From positions 1-64,000 of the forward strand of contig NZ_MAGP01000094.1 of assembly GCF_002926165.1 (NCBI RefSeq): a DNA stretch of 64,000 bases, given 5' to 3'. Numbering within the stretch: position 1 is the stretch's first letter; each line of letters starts with the position of its first letter. A program made the position numbers and the translations under genes. The stretch is from Micromonospora chalcea. Its GTDB lineage: Bacteria > Actinomycetota > Actinomycetes > Mycobacteriales > Micromonosporaceae. Below, in pieces: positions 1-6,680 of the stretch. The notes beneath the pieces were generated by a model. That model saw only the letters and a list, made by a program, of their open reading frames with translations, had not been told where the DNA came from and ran no database searches.

Positions 1-23
1 CAGGGGGGGCGGCGCGGGGCTGA
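1..23 (+). CDS. possible 3' end of an upstream gene
   Basis: One frame is open from the window edge to a TGA at 21-23, reading G-G-A-A-R-G-stop. The next gene starts with GTG one base later, a spacing typical of an operon. In actinobacteria a MaoC dehydratase is often preceded by a FabG-like ketoreductase, so this could be its tail, but only about seven codons are visible and nothing identifies it. Confidence 0.25.
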
Positions 24-24
24 C

Positions 25-771
25 GTGCCGGGGCTGGAACTCGCCGTTGGCGGGGTCTCTGTGGATCAGCGGCACCTGGCGGACTACGACCGGGTGTGCG
101 GGTTCCGGCTGACCGACCGGCTGCCGGCGACGTACCTGCACGTGCTCGGGTTCCCGCTGTCGCTGCGGCTGATGACGAGCCCCGGCTTCCCGATCCCGCT
201 CACCGGCGTGGTGCACGTGGCCAACCGGATCACCGTGCACCGGCCGGTCGAGGTCGGCGAGCGCGTCGACTTCCACACGTACGCGGAGAACCTGCGCCCG
301 CACGAGCGGGGCCGCCAGCTCGACGTGGTGCTGGTCGGCTCGATCGGCGGCGAGGAGGTGTGGCGCGGCGTGTCCACGTACCTCGGGAAGGAGCGCGGCG
401 GCCCGCGGCGCGACCGGGGTGACCGCCCGGCGCCGCCGGCCGCCTCGGCGCGGTGGCGGGTGACGCCCCGCGTCGGTACGGACTACGCGCGCGTCTCCGG
501 CGACCACAACCCGATCCACACCTCGAAGCTGGGCGCGCGGCTGTTCGGCTTCCCGCGCCCGATCGCGCACGGCATGTGGAGCAAGGCCCGATGCCTGGCC
601 GCGCTGGAACCCCGGCTACCAGAGTCGTACACGGTGGACGTGGCGTTCAAGCTGCCGGTGCCGCTGCCGTCGACTGTGGCGTTCAGCGCCTCGCCGAACG
701 GCGCGGGCTGGGACTTCGCGCTGCACAGCGCCCGGGACGGGAGGCCGCACCTGACCGGTTCGGTGCGCTGA
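25..771 (+). CDS. MaoC-like hot-dog dehydratase
   Basis: Probable enoyl-CoA/acyl-ACP hydratase of the MaoC hot-dog class, 248 residues, cytoplasmic. The C-terminal half carries the hydratase signature: Y154-A-R-V-S-G-D160-H161-N-P-I-H165, with the catalytic Asp/His pair, followed by A-H-G near residue 181. The N-terminal half looks like a second, degenerate hot-dog lobe, as in double-hot-dog hydratases of about 250-290 residues. The GTG at 25 follows a possible upstream stop by one base, but the frame stays open to the window edge, so the true start could lie outside. A strong terminator directly after the gene shows that it ends a transcription unit. It probably acts in fatty-acid or lipid metabolism; the substrate is unknown. 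Confidence 0.8.
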   Translation: MPGLELAVGGVSVDQRHLADYDRVCGFRLTDRLPATYLHVLGFPLSLRLMTSPGFPIPLTGVVHVANRITVHRPVEVGERVDFHTYAENLRPHERGRQLDVVLVGSIGGEEVWRGVSTYLGKERGGPRRDRGDRPAPPAASARWRVTPRVGTDYARVSGDHNPIHTSKLGARLFGFPRPIAHGMWSKARCLAALEPRLPESYTVDVAFKLPVPLPSTVAFSASPNGAGWDFALHSARDGRPHLTGSVR

Positions 772-774
772 GCG

Positions 775-802
775 AAAGAGGGGACTTGCCGTCCCCTCTT
801 TT
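775..802 (+). terminator. rho-independent terminator after the MaoC gene
   Basis: AAAGAGGGGAC (775-785), a 5-nt loop, then GTCCCCTCTTTT (791-802) form an 11-bp perfect stem ending in a T tract. It starts 4 nt after the MaoC stop and insulates the Nudix operon. Confidence 0.85.
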
Positions 803-810
803 CGGCGCTA

Positions 811-848
811 AGTTGTTCTCAGAGTGAGTTGTTCTCAACCTGAGAGAG
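811..848 (+). promoter_or_regulatory. direct repeats upstream of the Nudix regulator, candidate operator
   Basis: AGTTGTTCTCA occurs at 811-821 and 827-837, a 16-bp period. The second copy runs into a small dyad (TCTCA-ACC-TGAGA). The cluster ends 4 bp before the GTG start of the Nudix/winged-helix gene, where autoregulators of the NrtR type commonly bind. Binding is inferred from position and symmetry only. Confidence 0.5.
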
Positions 849-851
849 TGA

Positions 852-1610
852 GTGACCGTGAACGAGCAGGACTTCCTCGCCGGGTACGACCCGCGGGACT
901 ACCCGGCGGTCGCGGTCACCGTCGACGTGGTGGCGCTGACCATCCGCGAGGGCGCGCTGCACCTGCTGCTGATCCGCCGCGGCGCGCCGCCCTTCGCGGG
1001 GCACTGGGCGCTGCCCGGCGGCTTCGTCCAGCCGGACGAGAACCTGACCGCCGGCGCCCGGCGCGAACTGGCCGAGGAGACCGGCCTCGGCGGCGAGCGG
1101 CTGCGCCGGGTGCACCTGGAACAGCTCGGCAGCTACGGCGCGCCGGACCGCGACCCGCGCATGCGGGTGGTCTCGGTCGCGCACCTGGCGTTCGCCCCCG
1201 ATCTGCCCGACCCGGTCGCCGACACCGACGCCGACGAGGCGATCTGGCTGCCGGTCACCGCGCTGACCAGCCGGCAGCTCGCCTTCGACCACGGCCGGAT
1301 CATCGACGACGGCTTGGAGCGCGCCCGTTCCAAGCTGGAGTACACGCCGCTGGCCACCCGCTTCCTCGCCCCCGAGTTCACGATCACCGAGCTGCGGGAG
1401 GTCTACGAGACGGTCTGGGGGCACCCGCTGCACGCCGGCAACTTCCACCGCAAGGTGCTCTCGGTGCCCGGCTTCGTGGAGAGCACCGGCGCCAGCACCG
1501 AGCGCGGCGGCGCGCGCGGCGGCCCCCGGGCCAAGCTCTACCGCGCCGGAGACGCCCGGCTGCTGCACCCGGCGCTGCTGCGCCCCGCCCGGGAGGAGAC
1601 GGTGCGGTGA
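852..1610 (+). CDS. Nudix hydrolase with winged-helix domain, NrtR-like regulator
   Basis: 252 residues. A complete Nudix box spans about residues 57-79 (G-x5-E63, then R71-E72-L-x-E75-E76-x-G-L). It is followed by a winged-helix-like C-terminal region (about 150-215, with F-T-I-T-E-L-R-E-V-Y-E and F-H-R-K). This is the layout of the NrtR/YtkD-like regulator family, which binds ADP-ribose-type ligands and often controls NAD metabolism. Because the box is intact, hydrolase activity on a nucleoside-diphosphate derivative is also possible. It starts at GTG 852 directly after a repeated operator-like sequence, and its stop overlaps the next start (GTGA). It is the first gene of a four-gene operon and probably the operon's regulator; the ligand is unknown. 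Confidence 0.8.
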   Translation: MTVNEQDFLAGYDPRDYPAVAVTVDVVALTIREGALHLLLIRRGAPPFAGHWALPGGFVQPDENLTAGARRELAEETGLGGERLRRVHLEQLGSYGAPDRDPRMRVVSVAHLAFAPDLPDPVADTDADEAIWLPVTALTSRQLAFDHGRIIDDGLERARSKLEYTPLATRFLAPEFTITELREVYETVWGHPLHAGNFHRKVLSVPGFVESTGASTERGGARGGPRAKLYRAGDARLLHPALLRPAREETVR

Positions 1611-2590
1611 GGACCGAAGAGGCGATCCGGCTGGTCACTGCCGCGCGTACCCACGCAGACCTGTTCGGCGCCGACGAGCCGGCCCGCCGCTACCGCGAGC
1701 TGGTCGGCGCGCTGCACCCCGACCGGCTGGGCGCGGCCGACCCCGGCGTACGCGCCGCCGCCGCCGAAGCGCTGGTCACCGTCACCACCCGCTGGCGCAC
1801 CCCGGCCCCCGCGTACACCGGCGACGTCGCCACCCTGCACGAACGCAAGGAAGGGCCCCCTGTTAACGCCTCCGGTAGAGGAGGGGCCCCTTCTTATCAC
1901 CTGGCCAAGGTGGCCCGGCACCCCGGCGACAACGACCTGATGGCCCGCGAGGCGCGCGCGTTGCGCCGCATCGCCGAGCGCGGCGACGCCAAACACCTCG
2001 CGTACGTGCCGAAGCTGGTCGACTCCTACCCGGCGCGTGACCCGTCGACCGGCGTGCAACGGCAGGTCAACGAGCTGGTGACCGTACCCGGGTTGCGCAG
2101 CCTCGACGACGTGCGCCGCGCGTACCCGGACGGGCTGGACCCGCGCGACGCGGCCTGGATGTGGCGGCGGCTGCTCGTGGCGCTCGGCCTGGCCCACCGC
2201 GCGGGCGTGGTGCACGGCGCGGTGCTGCCCCGGCACGTGCTGATCGAGCCGGACGCGCACGGCCTGGTGCTCGTCGACTGGTGCTTCTCGGCCGAGCCGG
2301 GCGGGCTCGTGCCGGCGCTGGTGCCCGGCCACGAGGACTGGTATCCGCCGGAGGTCGCCGCGAAGCGGCAGTGCGGCCCCGGCACCGACATCGCGCTGGC
2401 CGCCCGCTGCATGACCTGGCTGATGGGCGACCGCGCGCCCCGCGAGCTGCGCGCCTTCGCCGACGGCTGCCAGGGCGCCGCGCTCGCCACCCGGCCCGAC
2501 GACGCCTGGCGGCTGCTGCGCGAACTGGACGAGGTGCTGCACCGGCTGTACGGGCCGCGCACCTTCCGACCCTTCACCCTCAACCCGTAG
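1607..2590 (+). CDS. J-domain-like plus pseudokinase protein carrying an in-frame repeat
   Basis: 327 residues from GTG 1607, overlapping the Nudix stop. Residues 1-65 resemble a J-domain, with HPD at 37-39. Residues 97-327 look like a protein-kinase fold: K101 and a following Glu helix, H203-G-A at the catalytic loop where HRD is expected, H210 where the loop Asn usually sits, and D224-W-C in place of DFG. The lost loop Asp and Asn suggest a pseudokinase. Residues 81-96 are encoded entirely by a dispersed 50-bp repeat (1849-1898) and look foreign to the fold. The operon with a VWA protein and a PurA paralogue suggests a shared complex; the function is unknown. Confidence 0.6.
   Translation: MRTEEAIRLVTAARTHADLFGADEPARRYRELVGALHPDRLGAADPGVRAAAAEALVTVTTRWRTPAPAYTGDVATLHERKEGPPVNASGRGGAPSYHLAKVARHPGDNDLMAREARALRRIAERGDAKHLAYVPKLVDSYPARDPSTGVQRQVNELVTVPGLRSLDDVRRAYPDGLDPRDAAWMWRRLLVALGLAHRAGVVHGAVLPRHVLIEPDAHGLVLVDWCFSAEPGGLVPALVPGHEDWYPPEVAAKRQCGPGTDIALAARCMTWLMGDRAPRELRAFADGCQGAALATRPDDAWRLLRELDEVLHRLYGPRTFRPFTLNP
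1849..1898 (+). repeat. family 1 dispersed repeat, copy A (inside a CDS)
   Basis: Two 19-bp cores (1849-1867 and 1880-1898) in direct orientation, separated by the 12-bp spacer GCCTCCGGTAGA. The family consensus is GGAAGGGCCCCTTnTTAAC. This copy differs slightly in each core and lies wholly within the J-domain/pseudokinase gene, where the frame it presents has no stop. All other copies in the window lie at gene ends. Confidence 0.85.
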
Positions 2591-2600
2591 GGAGGCTGCC

Positions 2601-3560
2601 ATGGGCAGTGGAATCTGGTCCACCGACGTGTACGACGCCGCCGACCGCTACCGGCGCCGCACCGGCAAGAGCGCGTTCTCGTACAGCGACAGCGGCGCGC
2701 GCAAGGTGCACCCGGCGCTCGACCCGCGCGACGCGCTGCGGGAGAGCCGCGACTCCGCCGAGCACCCGCAGTCGACGCCGATCGCCGTGCTGTTCGACGT
2801 CACCGGCTCGATGGGGCACGTGCCCCGGGTGCTGCAGAGCAAGCTGCCGCAGCTGCTCGGCCTGCTGCTGCGCCAGGGGTACGCGAGCGACCCGCAGGTC
2901 ATGTTCGGCGCGATCGGCGACGCCACCTGCGACCGGGTGCCGTTGCAGATCGGGCAGTTCGAGTCCGACAACAGGATGGACGACGACCTCGGCCGGATCG
3001 TGCTGGAGGGCGGCGGAGGCGGCCAGATGATGGAGTCGTACGAGCTGGCGCTGTACTTCATGGCCCGGCACACGGCCACCGACAGCTGGGACAAGCGCGG
3101 CCGGCGCGGCTACCTGTTCATCATCGGCGACGAGCTGGCGTACGCGGGGGTGAAGCGCGCGGAGGTGGCCCGGCTGATCGGCGACGACCTGAGCGAGGAC
3201 GTGCCGGTCCGGCAGATCGTGGACGAGGTGACCGCGCGCTGGGACACCTACTACCTGCTGCCCGCCGGCAGCCACTACGCGGGCAACCGCAAGGTGCTGG
3301 ACTTCTGGCGCGGCCTGCTCGGGCAGAACGCGGTCGAGCTGGACGACCTGGACGCGGTCTGCGAGACGATCGCGCTCACCGTCGGCCTCGGCGAGCAGGC
3401 CATCGACCTGGACGCCGGCCTGGCCGACCTGGACCGGGCCGGCTCCACCGCCACGCGGACCGTCTCGAAGGCGCTCGCCCGGCTCGGCTCCGGCCGGCGC
3501 GCGGTGGCGACGCTGCCGTTCAGCCCGGCCGACGGCGGAAGCGGGGTCACCCGGCTGTGA
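2601..3560 (+). CDS. VWA-domain protein
   Basis: 319 residues, cytoplasmic, no signal peptide. A von Willebrand A-type fold is indicated by the hydrophobic strand I-A-V-L-F followed by the MIDAS motif D66-x-T68-x-S70. A later strand, Y-L-F-I-I-G-D-E, could provide another metal ligand. It starts at ATG 2601 with a good ribosome site (GGGAGG, 2590-2595) and overlaps the next gene by 4 bp. VWA proteins usually act as metal-dependent protein-interaction modules, often with ATPases or kinases. Here it sits between a pseudokinase and a PurA paralogue and may scaffold them. The C-terminal 90 residues are not recognised. Confidence 0.75.
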   Translation: MGSGIWSTDVYDAADRYRRRTGKSAFSYSDSGARKVHPALDPRDALRESRDSAEHPQSTPIAVLFDVTGSMGHVPRVLQSKLPQLLGLLLRQGYASDPQVMFGAIGDATCDRVPLQIGQFESDNRMDDDLGRIVLEGGGGGQMMESYELALYFMARHTATDSWDKRGRRGYLFIIGDELAYAGVKRAEVARLIGDDLSEDVPVRQIVDEVTARWDTYYLLPAGSHYAGNRKVLDFWRGLLGQNAVELDDLDAVCETIALTVGLGEQAIDLDAGLADLDRAGSTATRTVSKALARLGSGRRAVATLPFSPADGGSGVTRL

Positions 3561-4816
3561 ACCACGTGATGGTGGTCGACCTCGGCTACGGCGACGCCGG
3601 CAAGGGCACAGTGGTGGACCTGCTCTGCGCCACCCGGCAGGTGCACACGGTGGTCCGGTTCAACGGGGGCGCGCAGGCGGCGCACAACGTCGTCCTGCGC
3701 GACGGGCGACACCACACGTTCGCGCAGTTCGGCGCCGGGACGTTCCGACCCGGCGTACGGACGCACCTGGCGCGGCACGTCGTGGTGGACCCGCTGGCGC
3801 TCGCCGCCGAGGCCGACCACCTCGCGTCGGTCGGCGTACCAGACGCGCTCGACCGTCTGACTGTGGACGGGGAGGCGCTGCTCGCCACCCCGTACCACCG
3901 GGCCGCCAACCGCGCCCGGGAGATCGCCCGGGGAGCCGACCGGCACGGCTCCTGCGGGCTCGGGGTGGGCGAGGCGGTCGCGTACGGCCTCGCCCACCCC
4001 GACGAGGCACCCCGGGTGGCGGACTGCCGCCGCCCGGCGGTGCTGCGCCGGCGGCTGACCGCGCTGCGGGACCGGCTCACCGCCGAGCTGGGCCCGCTGG
4101 ACGCGCCGCCGGTCCAGGACTGCCTGCCCGCGTACGCGGCCTTCGCGCGCCGGGTGGCGATCGTCGACCGGACCTGGCTGGCATCCGCGCTGCGCGAGGG
4201 CACCTGCGTGTTCGAGGGCGCGCAGGGGGTGCTGCTGGACGAGTGGCACGGCTTCCACCCGTACACGACGTGGAGCACCACGACGTTCGCCAACGCCGAG
4301 ACGCTGCTCGCCGAGGCAGGGATGGCCGGGACCGCGCAGCGGCTCGGCGTGCTGCGCACGACCACCACGCGGCACGGTCCCGGGCCGCTGGTCACCGAGG
4401 ACGCGGCGCTGCCGTTCACCGACCGGCACAACGGGACGAACCCCTGGCAGGGCCGGTTCCGGTTCGGGCACTTCGACGCGGTCGCCCACCGGTACGCGCT
4501 GGAGGTCGCCGGTGGGGTGGACGGGCTGGCGCTGACCCACCTCGACCTGGCCGGGTCCGAGCTGCGGATCTGCCGCCGGTACGAGGGCCTGGACCGGCTC
4601 GTCCCCGGCCCGGCCGGTGACCTGGACCGGCAGGCGGCGCTCACACAGCGGCTGATGCGGGCCCGGCCGGTGCTGGACTCGGCGCCCGCCGACTGGGCGG
4701 GGGCGGTTTCGGAGGCGCTGGGCGCGCCGGTGGTGCTCACGTCGCGCGGGCCCACGGCCGAGGAGAAGGAAGGGCCCCTTGTTAACGCCTTTTGTATGGG
4801 AAGGGCCCCTGCTTAA
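3557..4816 (+). CDS. diverged adenylosuccinate synthetase paralogue
   Basis: 419 residues from GTG 3557. It shares the PurA framework: G-Y-G-D13-A-G-K-G near the N-terminus (canonical GDEGKG, catalytic Asp kept, following Glu changed to Ala), His43 in the position of the catalytic His, and F-E-G-A-Q-G-V-L-L-D near 219. T-H-L-D replaces the guanine-contact T-K-L-D. The IMP loop TTGRGIGP and the Arg-rich aspartate loop are not preserved; G-T-N-P-W-Q-G-R-F-R-F-G occupies the latter region. A canonical purA lies at 12123-13412, so this paralogue probably joins different substrates. Residues 404-419 and the stop codon come from a dispersed repeat. It is the last gene of the Nudix operon. Confidence 0.7.
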   Translation: MNHVMVVDLGYGDAGKGTVVDLLCATRQVHTVVRFNGGAQAAHNVVLRDGRHHTFAQFGAGTFRPGVRTHLARHVVVDPLALAAEADHLASVGVPDALDRLTVDGEALLATPYHRAANRAREIARGADRHGSCGLGVGEAVAYGLAHPDEAPRVADCRRPAVLRRRLTALRDRLTAELGPLDAPPVQDCLPAYAAFARRVAIVDRTWLASALREGTCVFEGAQGVLLDEWHGFHPYTTWSTTTFANAETLLAEAGMAGTAQRLGVLRTTTTRHGPGPLVTEDAALPFTDRHNGTNPWQGRFRFGHFDAVAHRYALEVAGGVDGLALTHLDLAGSELRICRRYEGLDRLVPGPAGDLDRQAALTQRLMRARPVLDSAPADWAGAVSEALGAPVVLTSRGPTAEEKEGPLVNAFCMGRAPA

Positions 4817-4817
4817 C
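4768..4817 (+). repeat. family 1 dispersed repeat, copy B
   Basis: Cores at 4768-4786 and 4799-4817 with a diverged spacer (GCCTTTTGTATG). It overlaps the 3' end of the PurA-like gene, encodes its last residues and provides its TAA stop. The GC-rich halves can pair in RNA, so it may also act as a terminator. Confidence 0.85.
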
Positions 4818-4840
4818 ACCGCACCACCGAGCATGGGTGC

Positions 4841-5464
4841 ATGGGGGACGCGCTCGACCTGCTGCACCACACGGTGACCTCACCGTGGGTGTACCTGGTG
4901 ATCATCGCGGTCACCGCCGTCGACGCGTTCTTCCCGGCGGTGCCCGGCGAGACCGTGGTGATCACGGCCGGGGTCTTCGCGGCGGGCGGCGAGCCGGACC
5001 TGGCGCTGGTGATCGTGACCGCCGCGTTCGGCGCGCTCGTCGGCGATCACGTCTCCTACGCGATCGGGCGCGGCGGCGGCGCGCACCGGCTGGCCCGCTT
5101 CCCGGCGGACAGCCGGCGGCGGGCCGGCTCCGAGTGGGCCCGCCGGGCCGTCGACAGGCGCGGCGGGATGATCCTGACCACCGCCCGGTACGTCCCCGGC
5201 GGCCGCACCGCCGTCACGCTGACCATGGGCGCGGTCCGCTATCCGGTGCGGATGTTCCTGCTGTACGACGCGCTGGCCTGCGCGACCTGGGGGATCTACT
5301 GCACGCTGCTCGGCTACTTCGGCGGCCTGGCGTTCGAGCACAACCCCGTCTCCGGGCTCCTCGCCGGGGTCGCCATCTCGCTCGCGGTCACCGGGCTGTT
5401 CGAGGCCGCCCGCTGGGGCCGGCGGCGGGCACACCGGCGAGCCGCCGCGCGCCGCGACTGTTAA
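4841..5464 (+). CDS. DedA-family membrane protein
   Basis: 207 residues with four to five membrane segments. It has the DedA features: a re-entrant-like F-F-P-A-V-P-G-E-T segment near residue 31, G-D-H-x-x-Y-x-I-G-R near 70, and R-Y-V-P-G-G-R-T near 115. DedA proteins are inner-membrane lipid-flippase-like transporters needed for proton-motive force and envelope homeostasis. It begins 24 bp after the PurA-like gene, separated by a family 1 repeat, and its TAA stop lies inside the next copy. Convergent with the tetR gene. A second DedA homologue lies at 28216-29022. Confidence 0.85.
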   Translation: MGDALDLLHHTVTSPWVYLVIIAVTAVDAFFPAVPGETVVITAGVFAAGGEPDLALVIVTAAFGALVGDHVSYAIGRGGGAHRLARFPADSRRRAGSEWARRAVDRRGGMILTTARYVPGGRTAVTLTMGAVRYPVRMFLLYDALACATWGIYCTLLGYFGGLAFEHNPVSGLLAGVAISLAVTGLFEAARWGRRRAHRRAAARRDC

Positions 5465-5509
5465 AAAGGGGCCCTTCCACTACCGGAGGCGTTAAGAAGG
5501 GGCCCTTCC
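5460..5509. repeat. family 1 dispersed repeat, copy C (between convergent genes)
   Basis: In minus orientation: cores at 5460-5478 and 5491-5509 with the spacer at 5479-5490. It contains the TAA stop of the DedA gene (5462-5464) and abuts the TAA stop of the convergent tetR gene (5510-5512). It fills the whole gap and probably works as a bidirectional terminator. Confidence 0.85.
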
Positions 5510-6160
5510 TTACACAGCGCCGGGGTGCCAGGTGGCGCCGCGCAACAGCTGGTCGGCGCCGAGCCAGGCCACGTTCATCATCCGGGTCGCGGTCTTGCCG
5601 GCATCGGCCTCCGGGTGGTCGGCCAGCCAGTCGGCGAGCGACTCGGAGGCGCCGACGAGCGCGTACGAGACCACCTCCAGGTCGGTGGCGCCGACCTCCC
5701 GTCCGGCGGCGCGCAGCGCGTGGTCGAGCATCCCGGCCACCACCTCGACCAGCCGTCCCCGCATGGCGGCGAGTTCGGCGGCGAACGGCTGCGAGCCGCG
5801 GGCCTGCCGGTAGAGCACGGCCCAGCCGTCCCGGTGCGCGCCGACGAAGCCGAAGAACGCGCGCAGCCCGCGCCAGAGCCGCTCGTCGGCGGGCAGGTCG
5901 GGGGCGGCGGCGCCGGCGATGGCCTCCATCATCCGGGTGCTCTCGCGGTGCAGGCAGGCGATGAAGAGTTCTTCCTTGGTGCCGAGGTAGGCGTAGACCA
6001 TCGGTTTGGAGATGCCGGCGTCGTCGGCGATCTCGTCCATGCTGGCGGCGTGGAAGCCGCGGCGGGAGAACACCTTCACCGCCGCGTCGAGCATCTGCTG
6101 CTCGCGTACGGCTCGGGGGAGGCGCTTGAAGGTCGGCGTGCTGGACACTCTTGCGAGCAT
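5510..6160 (-). CDS. TetR-family transcriptional regulator
   Basis: 216 residues. An N-terminal TetR helix-turn-helix at about 18-65 (M-L-D-A-A-V-K-V-F-S-R-R-G-F, then I-S-K-P-M-V-Y-A-Y-L-G-T-K-E-E-L-F) is followed by an all-helical ligand domain. It is divergent from the SCP2/acyl-CoA dehydrogenase/acyl-CoA synthetase genes, and two inverted repeats sit in the 66-bp gap, so it most likely represses both itself and that lipid-degradation unit in response to an acyl-CoA or lipid ligand. Its stop codon touches a dispersed repeat. Confidence 0.85.
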   Translation of the reverse strand: MLARVSSTPTFKRLPRAVREQQMLDAAVKVFSRRGFHAASMDEIADDAGISKPMVYAYLGTKEELFIACLHRESTRMMEAIAGAAAPDLPADERLWRGLRAFFGFVGAHRDGWAVLYRQARGSQPFAAELAAMRGRLVEVVAGMLDHALRAAGREVGATDLEVVSYALVGASESLADWLADHPEADAGKTATRMMNVAWLGADQLLRGATWHPGAV

Positions 6161-6161
6161 A

Positions 6162-6194
6162 CCTACCCGTGCGTAGGGTTACGCCAGAGTAACC
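6162..6194. promoter_or_regulatory. paired inverted repeats, candidate TetR operators
   Basis: CCTAC-CCGTGC-GTAGG (6162-6177) is followed immediately by GGTTAC-GCCAGA-GTAACC (6177-6194). Both have 6-bp centres and different arms. They sit between the divergent tetR and SCP2 starts (6160 and 6227). Confidence 0.6.
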
Positions 6195-6226
6195 AAGCTG
6201 GCCCCGCCCGAGAGGTGCATTTCCTG

Positions 6227-6679
6227 ATGACTGACTTCGACCCGGCCAACTTCGCGAACGTCGGCCCCAAGGAGTTCGCGCAGCTGGTCAAGTCCACGCC
6301 GGACGCCAAGATCGCCGAGATCATGTCCGGCGAGTCGCGCGGCAAGATCCTCAGCGAGGTCTTCAACCGGATGCCCACGCTGTTCCGCGCCGACCGCGCC
6401 GGTGCCACCAACGCGGTCATCCACTGGAACATCACCGGCCGCCCGGACGGTGGCACCGACACGTACGAGATCGTCATCGAGAACGGCGCCTGCACCGTCT
6501 CGGAGACCGCCACCCGCGACCCGAAGCTGAGCCTCACCATGGGCCCGGTCGAGTTCCTGAAGATCGTCTCCGGTGGCGCCAACCCGGTGATGATGTTCAT
6601 GACCGGCAAGCTGAAGGCCAAGGGCGACCTGGGCCTGGCTGCCAACATCGCCAACCTGTTCGACATCCCCAAGGCCTGA
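6227..6679 (+). CDS. SCP2 sterol-binding domain protein
   Basis: 150 residues consisting of one SCP2 (sterol carrier protein 2) domain, a lipid-binding alpha/beta fold. Recognisable parts are V-I-H-W-N-I-T-G-R-P, the strand Y-E-I-V-I-E-N-G, and the closing K-L-K-A-K-G-D-L-G-L-A-A-N-I-A-N-L-F. The ATG at 6227 was chosen because it begins the domain; the upstream frame is open but runs through the operator region. The stop is 1 bp before the acyl-CoA dehydrogenase start. Likely role: presenting or buffering acyl-CoA or sterol-like lipid for the adjacent enzymes. Confidence 0.85.
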   Translation: MTDFDPANFANVGPKEFAQLVKSTPDAKIAEIMSGESRGKILSEVFNRMPTLFRADRAGATNAVIHWNITGRPDGGTDTYEIVIENGACTVSETATRDPKLSLTMGPVEFLKIVSGGANPVMMFMTGKLKAKGDLGLAANIANLFDIPKA

Positions 6680-6680
6680 C

